NCBI RefSeq assembly: GCF_030371825.1
Contig: NZ_JAUDDM010000002.1
Direction: 5' to 3' (one strand)
DNA: 64,000 bases
DNA from: Collinsella sp944321445
GTDB taxonomy: Bacteria > Actinomycetota > Coriobacteriia > Coriobacteriales > Coriobacteriaceae
In this document: positions 27,389-36,812 of the stretch, piece by piece
Layout: every line of letters starts with the position of its first letter
How positions within the stretch are numbered: position 1 is the stretch's first letter
Position numbers and translations under genes: made by a program
The notes under the pieces: generated by a model
Told to the model about the DNA's origin: nothing
The model's input: only the letters and a program-made list of their open reading frames with translations
Database searches by the model: none

Positions 27389-29983
27389 CTAGCGTGTGGC
27401 GCCTGCATGCCGAAACGCGCGCTCGGGGCGAATCTGCACTTGTGAACGCGCGCGGACGATGGTGGCCGCAACGGCGATCAGCGCCCACACGATCAACACG
27501 GGCGCAGCCGACGCTAGGTGCCCGCCGACCCCCGCGCACGAAAAGCGCAGCGCCTCGGCAAGGGCGGGAAGCGGCAGGACCTCACCCAAAACGCGGAACA
27601 GGCCCGAAGAGAGCGCATCCGGCAAGATGCCGCCCGCGCATACGAGCTGCAATGCGAGCAACAGGCCCATTGCCCCTGCTCCCGCAAGGCGGCCAAACGA
27701 GCACGCCGCCTGCGCGATGCAGGCGAAACATACCGCGGCAAGCACCAACGCACCTACCGTCTGTAGAGCATCCCCCAAACTCACACCTGCTGCCACGGTG
27801 GCGATCAGGCACAGCAGCGCCTGTATGAAGCCCACACATATGAATCCCAGCAGCGGAGCGCAAACGGCACTCGGATAGTCCCCAGCGACCACGGCCCGCA
27901 TATCGATAGGCGTCAAGGCGAGCACAGAAAGCAAGGCACCCAACCACAGCGCAACGGCAATGCACGCCGGCGCGACCGAGGTGCGACTGTCGACTGCATT
28001 GATGCGCGTCGTCTTCAACGTCACCGGGCTCGATGCCGCCTCGGCGCGCTCGCTGCGCTCAGATGCCAGGGCGCCCAGGTTGTCACCCGCCGCAGACATG
28101 CTGTCGCCAATCTGGCCAGAAGCGTCCTTCAGCTGCTCGGTACCGGATGCGATCTGGCCGCTCGCGTCAGACATGGCAGAAAGCGCGGTCCCCAGGCCCG
28201 AAGCGCCCTGCGCGACGCCATCAAGCGCCGTGGCAAGCGTCACGTTCCCCGTTGCCAGCTGACCGGTGGCTTCAGCAAGAGGCGTCAGCGCCTCACCGAG
28301 TGCCGCCGCGCCCGTCGCAAGACCGCTCGCACCGCTTCCCACAGCCCCCGTTGAGGAGAGCTGCTCCGCGATAGCGGAAACGCCCTGACCCATGGACCGG
28401 ACAACATCTGCAAGACCGGTAACGGAGCCTTCGGCACCCGGCTCCCCCACGCCGGCAAGCGTCGCCTGTGCGGTGGCGATGCCGCTCACCATGTCGGCAG
28501 CGGCCCCGGCGGCTTCACCCAGCGTCCCCGCAACCTCCTGCGAAGGAATATTGACGGCTTCCTTCGCATCCTCAAACTCCGTCACGGCCGCATCCAGGTC
28601 GGCCTGCGCCTGCCGAACGCCCTCCAGGCCCTCCGCGGCATTGTCGCCGTGCTCCGCGAGCAAAGACGCCGCATCCTCCACGGACTGCACGCGCGCGGCA
28701 AGCGACGTGCGGTCCTGCGCAAGCTGCTCCAGTTCGGCATCGATGGCAGCAACCTGCTCGCTGCGCGAAGCCTCATCGAGGGTGGCATCGAGGGCAAGTT
28801 CGCGCAGGCGAACCATGAGCTCGTCCGTGCGCGCATCGATTCCTGCAAGCTCTTCGGTAAGCGCCGCCGTCTCGCTACCGTCTCCATCGAGGGCGCCCAG
28901 AAGATCTTGCGTCCCCTGCTGAACCGCGGCAACACCCTCCCATGCGCCCTCTGCGCCAGATGCCGCCGCATGGAGCGACGTGTCGGCGGTATCGAGCACA
29001 CCGGCTGCGCTCGCGAGGGCAGCGCCCAGCGATGCCCCTTGCTGGCCCAAGCGCGCCGCAGCGGACCCCAGCGTGCCCACATCTTCCAAAGCGCCCGAGA
29101 GCGTGTCGGCAACACCCGCCAGCGCATCGCCGGATTGCACGATGCCTTGTCCCAGCGTGTCGGTCGTTTCGGCAACGGCATCGAGCCCCTCGGCCAACGC
29201 CCCCGCACCCTGCGCCAAGGGCGTTGCAGCCTGGTCGCGCACGAGAGCGATTCCCTCGCCCAGCGCAGACGCACCCTGCGCGGCCGCGGCGGAACCCTGC
29301 GCAATCTGATCCAGTCCGGAAACAAGTTCGCCGGCACCCGTGGCGGTTTGGTCAAGGCCATCGGCTATTGCCTCAGACCCTTCGATAATCCCGTCATAGC
29401 CTTCATCAAGCAGCGTCGCGCCGTCTGCAGTGAGCGTCAGCTTCGTCGCCTGGCTCTGGACATCGTTCAGCACAGAAACGAGATAATCCTCCCCAGCATC
29501 GCTGCGAAGCCGTGCCTGCAGCTGCTGAAGCGCCGCAGAACCGGCACGCGTGGCCAGTACATTCGTGGCGCCGCTCGAGACGATCTCGACCGTCGCCTTG
29601 TGCGGGTCATCACCCATCAAACTCGCGATGGCGGCCGAGTAATCTTTCGGAACCTTGAGCGCGAAGGCGTACGTCCCGTCTTCGAGGCCAGCTTCCGCAT
29701 CCTGTTCGTCAACAACGCTCCACAGCAGCGTATCGGTGTTCTCGAGGGAATCGACCAAGTCCTCCCCCGCATGGATGGCAACGCCCTCACGGGTCGCCCC
29801 TTCATCGAGGTTGACCACAGCGACGGGAACCGAGCCCGAGCCCTTCAATGCGGGACTGATGGCGACTACAAGCACAACGACTGTGATAACAGGAAGGATG
29901 AGTGACACAGCAAACAACAGAGAGCGGCGGGAGCGAACAAGCGACGCCACCGTTGCGCGAAGCGAATCGAGAACGGACCTCAT
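27389..29983 (-). CDS. YhgE/Pip-type membrane protein
   Basis: 864 residues. One N-terminal membrane segment (residues about 21-45), a very long extracytoplasmic domain (about 50-660) and five to six C-terminal membrane segments fit the YhgE/Pip (phage infection protein) family, related to ABC-2-type permeases. The external part is Ala/Gly/Gln-rich with heptad-like GxxAxAxGxxAL repeats, predicted helical bundle or coiled coil. Homologues serve as phage receptors (Lactococcus Pip) or in envelope export linked to ESX-type secretion. Start ATG overlaps the upstream ATPase-like gene as ATGA, so the pair is coupled. No terminator with a T-run is visible downstream. Confidence 0.85.
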   Translation of the reverse strand: MRSVLDSLRATVASLVRSRRSLLFAVSLILPVITVVVLVVAISPALKGSGSVPVAVVNLDEGATREGVAIHAGEDLVDSLENTDTLLWSVVDEQDAEAGLEDGTYAFALKVPKDYSAAIASLMGDDPHKATVEIVSSGATNVLATRAGSAALQQLQARLRSDAGEDYLVSVLNDVQSQATKLTLTADGATLLDEGYDGIIEGSEAIADGLDQTATGAGELVSGLDQIAQGSAAAAQGASALGEGIALVRDQAATPLAQGAGALAEGLDAVAETTDTLGQGIVQSGDALAGVADTLSGALEDVGTLGSAAARLGQQGASLGAALASAAGVLDTADTSLHAAASGAEGAWEGVAAVQQGTQDLLGALDGDGSETAALTEELAGIDARTDELMVRLRELALDATLDEASRSEQVAAIDAELEQLAQDRTSLAARVQSVEDAASLLAEHGDNAAEGLEGVRQAQADLDAAVTEFEDAKEAVNIPSQEVAGTLGEAAGAAADMVSGIATAQATLAGVGEPGAEGSVTGLADVVRSMGQGVSAIAEQLSSTGAVGSGASGLATGAAALGEALTPLAEATGQLATGNVTLATALDGVAQGASGLGTALSAMSDASGQIASGTEQLKDASGQIGDSMSAAGDNLGALASERSERAEAASSPVTLKTTRINAVDSRTSVAPACIAVALWLGALLSVLALTPIDMRAVVAGDYPSAVCAPLLGFICVGFIQALLCLIATVAAGVSLGDALQTVGALVLAAVCFACIAQAACSFGRLAGAGAMGLLLALQLVCAGGILPDALSSGLFRVLGEVLPLPALAEALRFSCAGVGGHLASAAPVLIVWALIAVAATIVRARSQVQIRPERAFRHAGATR

Positions 29984-30738
29984 ACGGCACCGACCTCAAT
30001 CAACGCGGGCCCTTTTCGAAAGCGCGTACCGCGCACAGCGCGGGTCTTCGCCCGAAGTTCCTCTTCAGATGCAAAATCGAGCGCATACGCCTCATCGCAT
30101 GCCGATGCAATGTCCGCATCGCGCGTCGCCACAACGATGCATACGGCATGCTGCTCGGCGAAAGCTCGCAGGCCCTCTACGATATCGCGCGCAGCCGATG
30201 TCGACATACCGCCGATAAACGGATCATCGAGGTCGAGCGACGCAATGCGAACGCCACCCGCGCAAGCGACCGCGCCGCTCAAACGTGCGCGTGCCGCCGG
30301 CTCGAGCGAAGACACGACATGCTCGGCGTGCGTGGCAATACCGTGCTTCGCCAAGTACGGGAGTACATCCACCTCCCCCGCACGGCGCAGGCGAAATTCA
30401 CGTCGCACCGTCTCCTCGACCGTCAGCTCTGGACTCACGTCCAACATCCCGCTGAACACGCCGACGCCTGCTAGCCCGCGAGTCAAACGCTCGCCGCTCG
30501 CAATCTCGACACCCACAACACTCAGCGATCCTTCGCTAGGCCGCACAACACCCGCACACGCCAGGGCAAGGTCTCGCGGCGCAGCGGCATCGGCCCCCAA
30601 CAGCGCGGTGACCTCGCCGAACGCAGCGGTAAAGGTGGCATATTCAAAAGAGCGGTATCCGCCCGCCCGGTACGACGCATCGCGTGCAATGACAGCGGCC
30701 TCGTCGGCCCCAAGAGTCTCCATTGTCTTTCCCAGCAT
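29980..30738 (-). CDS. Degenerate ABC ATPase-like protein
   Basis: 252 residues (or 247 from ATG 30723). The order of elements is that of an ABC ATPase: FGEVTALLGADAAAPRDLAL stands where Walker A should be, VVRPSEGSLSVVGVEI matches the strand after it, LSGAVACAGG stands in for the LSGGQ signature, and IASLDLDDPFIGG for Walker B. The GxGKS/T loop and the catalytic Glu are missing, so ATP hydrolysis is unlikely. It is coupled to the YhgE-like gene by a 4-base overlap, suggesting a paired, possibly non-hydrolysing, partner. Confidence 0.65.
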   Translation of the reverse strand: MLGKTMETLGADEAAVIARDASYRAGGYRSFEYATFTAAFGEVTALLGADAAAPRDLALACAGVVRPSEGSLSVVGVEIASGERLTRGLAGVGVFSGMLDVSPELTVEETVRREFRLRRAGEVDVLPYLAKHGIATHAEHVVSSLEPAARARLSGAVACAGGVRIASLDLDDPFIGGMSTSAARDIVEGLRAFAEQHAVCIVVATRDADIASACDEAYALDFASEEELRAKTRAVRGTRFRKGPALIEVGAV

Positions 30739-30901
30739 ACTCAGAGTATCTTTCTCTCACATTCCTGCCTATTACGGTACCCGATTTCCCTGCACATAAC
30801 GTCTTATTTTTCGCCGGCACCGCACTCCGTCATGGTGTGAGCGTGTGTTTGGGCTTCTCGCACAAATCGACGCGATCGCCCGCCCGTATACCGCCGTGCC
30901 A

Positions 30902-30907
30902 TATAAT
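30902..30907 (+). promoter_or_regulatory. -10 element upstream of gltX
   Basis: Consensus TATAAT 42 bases before the gltX start; no clear -35 hexamer. Confidence 0.5.
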
Positions 30908-30948
30908 GCAGACGATTGATTATTACCGACGATTCCAGAGGAGCATTC

Positions 30949-32430
30949 ATGACCTCAAACGTCCGCGTGCGCTTCGCGCCCTCGCCCACCGGCAAGCTGC
31001 ATATCGGCGGTGCCCGCACGGCTATCTACAACTGGGCCTTTGCCCGTGCCAACGGCGGCACGTTCATCCTGCGCATCGACGACACCGACCCCACCCGCTC
31101 GACTGCCGAGAACACCCAGGTCATCCTGCGCGCCATGCGGTGGCTCGGACTCGATTGGGATGAGGGCCCCGAGGTCGGCGGGGACTTCGGCCCGTACGCA
31201 CAGACCGAGCGCCTGGACCTCTACCGCGAGGCCGCCGAGCGCCTGTTGGCCGAAGGCAAGGCGTACCCCTGTTTCTGCACGCCCGAGCAGCTCGATGCCG
31301 ACCGCAAGGCCGCACAGGATCGCAAGGACCCCTTCCAAGGCTACCAGCGCCGCTGCCGCAACATCCCTGCCGACGAGGCGCGCGCCCGCATGGAGGCCGG
31401 CGAGCCCTACACCCTGCGCATCAAGGTACCCGAGGACCGCGGCGACGTCGTGATCGACGACGCGGTGCACGGCAAGGTCGTCTTCGATGCCAAGGAGCTC
31501 GACGATTTCGTGATCTTCCGCTCCGACGGCACGCCCACCTACAACTTCGCGACCGTGGTCGACGACGCGCTCATGGGCATCACGCACGTCATCCGCGGCG
31601 ACGACCACCTGTCCAACACCCCGCGCCAAGTCATGGTCTACGAGGCGCTCGGCGCCCCGGTGCCCACATTCGCCCACATCTCGATGATCCTCGGCGCCGA
31701 CGGCAAGAAGCTCTCCAAGCGCCATGGCGCCACGAGCGTCGAGGAGTACCGCGACGCCGGCTACCTGTCCGATGCCTTCGTGAACTACCTCGCGCTGCTC
31801 GGTTGGTCGCTCGACGGCGAGACCACCGTCATCCCGCGCGACGTGCTCGCCCGCGAGTTCTCGCTCGAGCGCATCTCCAAGAACCCGGCGACCTTCGACC
31901 CCAAGAAGCTCGACTGGATGAACGCCGAGTACATCAACGCCATGGATGACAGCACTTTCGTCGATACCATCCTGCTGCCCCACCTCGAGCAGGCCGGTAG
32001 CCCGGCGGTGCGCGCCTCGCACACCGATGCCTGGTGGAACCTGCTGGCGAGCATCGTACGTCCGCGCACGAAGATGCCCGCCGACGCGGTGAGCGTCTCC
32101 GCCCCCGTCTTCGCGACCGCCAAGACGCTCGTCTATGACGAGAAGTCCGTCAACAAGGGCCTTGCCAAGGAGGGCATGGGCACGGTGCTGGACGCTGCCC
32201 GCGTGGCGCTGGGCACGCTGCCTGCCGACGAATGGAACGCCGCGGCCATCGACGCCGCGCTCGAGCCGCTGCCCGATTCCCTCGACATGAAGAAGCGCCT
32301 TGTGTTCCAGGCCATTCGCGTCGCCGAATGCGGCAACATGGTGAGCCCGCCGCTCGGTGAGACCATGCAGCTCATCGGCCGCGACGACTGCCTCGCACGC
32401 ATCGACCGCGCGCGTGAGATGGCGCTCTAA
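30949..32430 (+). CDS. gltX: Glutamyl-tRNA synthetase
   Basis: 493 residues. Charges tRNA-Glu (and, if non-discriminating, tRNA-Gln). Class I signatures: FAPSPTGKLHIGGART (HIGH-like) and KKLSKRHG (KMSKS-like). The C-terminal anticodon-binding helices are complete. The start MTSNVRVRF at 30949 has AGAGGAG 5-6 bases upstream; the frame to 30916 is not needed. It is 9 bases from the serine dehydratase gene, so the two are probably co-transcribed. Confidence 0.96.
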   Translation: MTSNVRVRFAPSPTGKLHIGGARTAIYNWAFARANGGTFILRIDDTDPTRSTAENTQVILRAMRWLGLDWDEGPEVGGDFGPYAQTERLDLYREAAERLLAEGKAYPCFCTPEQLDADRKAAQDRKDPFQGYQRRCRNIPADEARARMEAGEPYTLRIKVPEDRGDVVIDDAVHGKVVFDAKELDDFVIFRSDGTPTYNFATVVDDALMGITHVIRGDDHLSNTPRQVMVYEALGAPVPTFAHISMILGADGKKLSKRHGATSVEEYRDAGYLSDAFVNYLALLGWSLDGETTVIPRDVLAREFSLERISKNPATFDPKKLDWMNAEYINAMDDSTFVDTILLPHLEQAGSPAVRASHTDAWWNLLASIVRPRTKMPADAVSVSAPVFATAKTLVYDEKSVNKGLAKEGMGTVLDAARVALGTLPADEWNAAAIDAALEPLPDSLDMKKRLVFQAIRVAECGNMVSPPLGETMQLIGRDDCLARIDRAREMAL

Positions 32431-32439
32431 GGAGAGATC

Positions 32440-34047
32440 ATGGCATCGAAACCGCAGACCCTGGCCACCACCTCGGCATTCGAGATCCTGGGCCCCATCA
32501 TGGTGGGCCCTTCCTCGTCACACACGGCAGGCGCCCTGCGCTGCGCGAGCGTTGCCGCGTCGCTGCTCGAAGGCGACATCCGCCGCGTACGCTTCACGCT
32601 GTGGAACAGCTTCGCCCACACCTACCGGGGGCACGGCACCGACCGCGCCCTCGTCGCGGGCGTCCTCGGGCTTTCCTGCGACGACGAGCGCATCCGCAAT
32701 GCCTTCGACCTCGCACGCGAGCGCGGCCTCGAGGTGGAATTCGCCATCGCGGGTGACGATGCCACACTGCACCCCAACACGGTCGACATCGACCTCACCG
32801 ACAGCGAGGGCACGCATGCCGACGTACGCGGCGAGAGCCTGGGCGGCGGGCGCATGCGCATCAGCCGCATCAACGGCGTGGGCGTCGATATCTCAGGCGC
32901 CTACAGCACGCTGTTCGTGGCGCACCGCGACGTTCCCGGCGCCCTCGCCGCGCTGACCGGCCTGCTGGCACGCTACAACGTGAACATCGCGTTTTGCCGC
33001 ACCTACCGCACCGAGGCGGGCGGACAGGCGTACTCGGTCTTCGAAACGGATGCGGCGCCCGATGCGTCCGTGCTCCCCGCCGTCCGCGCGCTCGAGCCCG
33101 TCGATAACGCGACGTTTATCGAGCTTCCCGGCACCTCCTCTTCCCTGGCACCCGGCGTCTCCACCCCCGAGATGTTCGACGATGGCGCGCAGCTGCTTGC
33201 CGCGTGCGACAAGCTCAAGATGAACATCGGTGCCGTCATGGCCGTGCGCGAGGCGAGCCTCATCGGCGAGGACCGCTGCGTTGCATCCATGCGCCGCGTG
33301 CTCGCCGTCATGCGCGAAGAGACCACGAACCCCATCAGCAACCCCCGCACCTCCCTTGGCGGCTTCATCGGCGGCGAGGCCCGCAAGGTCGCATTGAATG
33401 GAGCGGGCAGGCTCTCGAGCGCACTCATGGGAGACGTCCAGACGATGGCGGTCGCTCGCGCCATGGCGGTGCTCGAGCGCAGCGCGAGCATGGGCGTAAT
33501 CGTCGCGGCCCCCACCGCCGGCTCTGCAGGCGTGGTTCCGGGCTGCGTGCTCGCCTGTGCAGAGCACCTGGGCCTCGATGACCACGAGATCATGGACGCG
33601 CTGTTCTGCGCTGCAGCGATCGGCCTCAACCTTTCCACCTCCGCATGCGTCGCGGGTGCCGAGGGCGGATGCCAGGCAGAAGTCGGCAGCGCCGCCGCGA
33701 TGGCCGCCGCTGCGCTCGTTCAAATGCTCGGCGGCTCCCCTGCCTGCGCGCTCGACGCCGCATCCATCGCGCTTTCCAACCTTCTTGGACTCGTTTGCGA
33801 TCCCGTGGGCGGCCTTGTGGAGGTTCCCTGCCAAAACCGCAACGCCATCGGCGTCGCCGCGGCGTTCTCCTCGGCTCAGCTTGCGCTTTCGGGCGTTGGG
33901 AGCCTCGTCCCCTTCGACGAGATGGCAAAAGTCATGCTCGCCGTGGGGCACGCCCTCCCCGCTTCGCTGCGCGAAACGGCGCGCGGCGGCGTCGCTCAAG
34001 CGCCCTCTGCGCTCGAGGCGTGCAGACGCTGCGGAATTTGCGGGTAG
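32440..34047 (+). CDS. sdaA: L-serine ammonia-lyase, iron-sulfur type, single chain
   Basis: 535 residues. Deaminates serine to pyruvate and ammonia with a [4Fe-4S] cluster. The beta domain starts FEILGPIMVGPSSSHTAGA and contains an ACT-like segment (VPGALAALTGLLARYNVNIAF). The alpha domain has NPISNPRTSLGGFIGGEA, ASMGVIVAAPTAGSAGVVPG and cluster cysteines in SACVAGAEGGC and CDPVGGLVEVPCQNRN. Alpha and beta are separate chains in many Gram-positives, so this beta-alpha fusion is notable. AAGGAG precedes the start by 6 bases. Confidence 0.95.
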   Translation: MASKPQTLATTSAFEILGPIMVGPSSSHTAGALRCASVAASLLEGDIRRVRFTLWNSFAHTYRGHGTDRALVAGVLGLSCDDERIRNAFDLARERGLEVEFAIAGDDATLHPNTVDIDLTDSEGTHADVRGESLGGGRMRISRINGVGVDISGAYSTLFVAHRDVPGALAALTGLLARYNVNIAFCRTYRTEAGGQAYSVFETDAAPDASVLPAVRALEPVDNATFIELPGTSSSLAPGVSTPEMFDDGAQLLAACDKLKMNIGAVMAVREASLIGEDRCVASMRRVLAVMREETTNPISNPRTSLGGFIGGEARKVALNGAGRLSSALMGDVQTMAVARAMAVLERSASMGVIVAAPTAGSAGVVPGCVLACAEHLGLDDHEIMDALFCAAAIGLNLSTSACVAGAEGGCQAEVGSAAAMAAAALVQMLGGSPACALDAASIALSNLLGLVCDPVGGLVEVPCQNRNAIGVAAAFSSAQLALSGVGSLVPFDEMAKVMLAVGHALPASLRETARGGVAQAPSALEACRRCGICG

Positions 34048-34106
34048 ATATCCTCAAATACCTGTGAAACCGCCCCCTGCACGCACACCGTTATCATGAC
34101 GGCAGG

Positions 34107-34126
34107 TATAATCCTCAATCGATTGA
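34107..34126 (+). promoter_or_regulatory. Promoter -10 with overlapping palindrome
   Basis: Consensus TATAAT (34107-34112) is followed after two bases by the perfect 12-base palindrome TCAATCGATTGA (34115-34126), placed where transcription should start. A repressor bound there would block the L,D-transpeptidase promoter. Confidence 0.45.
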
Positions 34127-34133
34127 AGTTTCT

Positions 34134-34151
34134 CGGGCCCTTCGGGGCCCG
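34134..34151 (+). promoter_or_regulatory. UUCG-capped leader hairpin
   Basis: CGGGCCC-TTCG-GGGCCCG, a very stable hairpin in the leader 33 bases before the start codon. Confidence 0.6.
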
Positions 34152-34184
34152 TTCGCCACAGAATACAAAGGATTTGATAGCAGC

Positions 34185-35981
34185 ATGGCCAACAATCCCA
34201 ACGAGCCCGCCGCGAATACCAACCCGTTTATGAACGGTGGAAGCCAAGGCTCCTCCGATCCCCTCATGCCGGTCAAGCGCGACCAGATGTCCGCTCACCG
34301 CGCCACCCATCCGCAGCAGCATCCCTCCAACGCGAACGCAGGCCAAAACGCCTCTTCCAAGCAGGCTCCCATGAACCTGGGCGCAACGGAGCGCATGAAT
34401 GTTCCTGCTGGTGCCCGCGTGCGTCAGCCCCTCCCCGACTACGTTCCCGCCAACCCCAAGCTGGGCACCATCGATGCGGATGCCGAGCCCTATGACTTCA
34501 ACCAGCAACCCGACATCGAGTCTGAGCAGCCCCGCAATCACCGAGGCCTGAAGATTGGCTTGGCCGTTGCGGGCGGCATCATCGTTGCCGCCTACGTTGG
34601 GGGCATCGTCGCGTTCTCTAACCTCAACTATCCCGGCACCGTCATCGCCGGCCAGGACGTCTCGCTTACCACCGCGTCCGCGGCGGCAGAAAAGATCGAT
34701 TCGTCTGTAGGGCCTTACAGCTTGGCAATCGATGGCTTAGGCTTCGAGTGGACCTACGAGCCCGCCGAGGGCACCTACTCCATCGACGCCAGCGCCGAAG
34801 CCCAAGCGGTCATTGCGGCCAACGAGGCTCTCATCTGGCCGGTGCGCCTCATCATGGGCCTGACGGGCAACGAGAGCGAGGCCGCTAAAAACGCTGAGTC
34901 TCAGGTCGTCGTGAACTACGACGAGGCGACCTTCGAGCAGGAACTCGGTGCCGCCATCGACGCGTTCAACGCCAACCGCACCGGCACCTTCGACGCCGCC
35001 GGCGCGTTCGACACCGAGACCGGCCAGTTCACGGTCGCCAAGGCGCGCTCCAACCAAAAACTCAGCCGCGACGCCGTCATCGCCGCCGGTAAGGAGGCCG
35101 TGAGCCGCGCCGACACGACGCTCACGCTCGATGACAGCATGTACGAGCCGCTCGCGGGCGGTGCCGACGATGCCCAGCTCCAGGCCGCCTGCGATGCCGC
35201 CAACGAGCTGATCGGCGCGAGCATCAACCTCAAGCTCGGCGAGACGGATATCGCGACCCTCGACGGCCAGACCATGATGCAGTGGGTGACGTTCGATCAA
35301 AACCTCAACCCCACGCTCAACCAAGAACAGCTCGCCGCCTGGGTGCGCGAGCTCGCGGTCTCCAAGCTCGACACCTCGGGCACGCAGCGCACCTACACGC
35401 GCCCCGACGGCAAGCAGGTCACGGTGTCTGGCGGCTCCTACGGCTGGATCAGCGACGAAGCGGCGCTCGTCCAGCAGATCCAGGATGCCGTCGCCAACAA
35501 GCAGACGGGTGACATCGAGATTCCCATGAAGCAGACCGCCGACAAATACGCCGGCATGGGCGGGCGCGAATGGGGCGCCTACATCGACGTTGACCTCTCC
35601 GAGCAGCACGTGCGCTTCTACGATGAGAACGACAGCCTCATCTGGGAAGCGCCCTGCATCTCGGGCAACCCCACCACCGATCACGCCACCCCCACCGGTG
35701 TGTACAAGGTGAACAGCAACAACGGCGGCGCCACGCTCGTCGGCCGCGACGAAAACGGCGACGGCGAGCCCGATTACCGCACGCCCGTCCAGTACTGGAT
35801 GCCCTTTGTGGGCGGCTCCATCGGCTTCCACGATGCCGATTGGCAGGCCAACTCCAGTTTCTCCGACCCCACTGCCTACCGCCGCGTGGGCAGCCACGGC
35901 TGCATCAACCTGCAGCCCTCCAAGGCCGCCGAGCTTCACGAGCTCCTGTACGTCGGCCTTTGCGTCATCGTGCACGACTAA
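34185..35981 (+). CDS. L,D-transpeptidase (YkuD) with N-terminal membrane anchor
   Basis: 598 residues. Residues 1-120 are a cytoplasmic, Asn/Pro/Gln-rich low-complexity region. One membrane segment (about 121-145, LKIGLAVAGGIIVAAYVGG) exports the rest. Two beta/alpha repeats (about 150-430) look like the PG_binding_4 module often preceding YkuD. The catalytic domain ends with SHGCINLQP, Cys573 being the nucleophile, with its partner His in GSIGFHDADW. It makes 3-3 peptidoglycan crosslinks or attaches envelope proteins. AAAGGA lies 12 bases upstream of the start. Confidence 0.92.
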   Translation: MANNPNEPAANTNPFMNGGSQGSSDPLMPVKRDQMSAHRATHPQQHPSNANAGQNASSKQAPMNLGATERMNVPAGARVRQPLPDYVPANPKLGTIDADAEPYDFNQQPDIESEQPRNHRGLKIGLAVAGGIIVAAYVGGIVAFSNLNYPGTVIAGQDVSLTTASAAAEKIDSSVGPYSLAIDGLGFEWTYEPAEGTYSIDASAEAQAVIAANEALIWPVRLIMGLTGNESEAAKNAESQVVVNYDEATFEQELGAAIDAFNANRTGTFDAAGAFDTETGQFTVAKARSNQKLSRDAVIAAGKEAVSRADTTLTLDDSMYEPLAGGADDAQLQAACDAANELIGASINLKLGETDIATLDGQTMMQWVTFDQNLNPTLNQEQLAAWVRELAVSKLDTSGTQRTYTRPDGKQVTVSGGSYGWISDEAALVQQIQDAVANKQTGDIEIPMKQTADKYAGMGGREWGAYIDVDLSEQHVRFYDENDSLIWEAPCISGNPTTDHATPTGVYKVNSNNGGATLVGRDENGDGEPDYRTPVQYWMPFVGGSIGFHDADWQANSSFSDPTAYRRVGSHGCINLQPSKAAELHELLYVGLCVIVHD

Positions 35982-36003
35982 CGCACACATCGAACGCTCT
36001 TCG

Positions 36004-36035
36004 CGCCCCCGCCCACCAGGACGGGGGCGTTTTCT
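36004..36035 (+). terminator. Terminator of the L,D-transpeptidase gene
   Basis: CGCCCCCG (36004-36011) pairs with CGGGGGCG (36022-36029), followed by TTTTCTT. Confidence 0.9.
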
Positions 36036-36110
36036 TGGGTACAGCGAACAGCGCCGTCTCGTGCTACCATGGCGTGGCATGGCACGACACATTGCCGCGA
36101 AGGGGGCGCC

Positions 36111-36803
36111 ATGTCCGATCGCATACTGCTCGTCGAAGACGATCCGCTCATCATCGACTCATTATCGGAGCTGCTGAACAGCGAGGGCTACGTCGTGGAT
36201 ACGGCAAGTACCCAACAGCGAGCCATAGAGCTCGCAACGCTCACGGGCCCCGGCTCGTCCCCGTGCGATCTGGTCCTCATGGACGTCACCCTCTCAGCGG
36301 GTAACGGCTTTGCTGCGTGCGCAGCCATCAAGCAGGCCCGACCCGACCTTCCCATCATCTTTCTCACCGCATCGGACGATGAGTTCAACACCGTAACGGG
36401 CCTCACGATGGGTGCTGACGACTACATCGCAAAACCCTTTCGCCCGCGCGAGCTTCTCGCCCGCATCGCCGCCGCCCTTCGCCGCGCGCATCCCCAGCGC
36501 AGCCTATTGCGTCTCGGCACGCTCACCATCGACACCGATCGAGCGCGCGTTGAGAAGCATGGCAACGAGATCGTCCTTTCCGCTCTCGAATATCGGCTGC
36601 TCCTTTTGTTCGCACAGAACAAGGGCAAAATCGTGACGCGCGAGGCCATGCGCGAGGCGCTTTGGGACGATGCGGGAACCTACATAGAAGAGAACACCCT
36701 ATCGGTCTATATCAAGCGACTCCGCGACAAAGTCGAGGATGACGCGAGCGCACCCAAACTCATCCAAACCGTGCGCGGGCTCGGTTACAAGGCATGTGAA
36801 TAG
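36111..36803 (+). CDS. OmpR-family response regulator
   Basis: 230 residues. Receiver domain with acidic pair EDD near residue 10, phospho-acceptor Asp58 in LVLMDVTL, Thr in FLTAS and Lys in YIAKPF; then a winged-helix output domain (LSALEYRLLLLF, SVYIKRLRDKVE, TVRGLGYK). The start MSDRILLVEDD at 36111 has GAAGGGGG upstream. It is 9 bases from the histidine kinase gene and close to an ABC exporter, so it probably controls that exporter. Confidence 0.94.
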   Translation: MSDRILLVEDDPLIIDSLSELLNSEGYVVDTASTQQRAIELATLTGPGSSPCDLVLMDVTLSAGNGFAACAAIKQARPDLPIIFLTASDDEFNTVTGLTMGADDYIAKPFRPRELLARIAAALRRAHPQRSLLRLGTLTIDTDRARVEKHGNEIVLSALEYRLLLLFAQNKGKIVTREAMREALWDDAGTYIEENTLSVYIKRLRDKVEDDASAPKLIQTVRGLGYKACE

Positions 36804-36812
36804 CAGGCGGCT

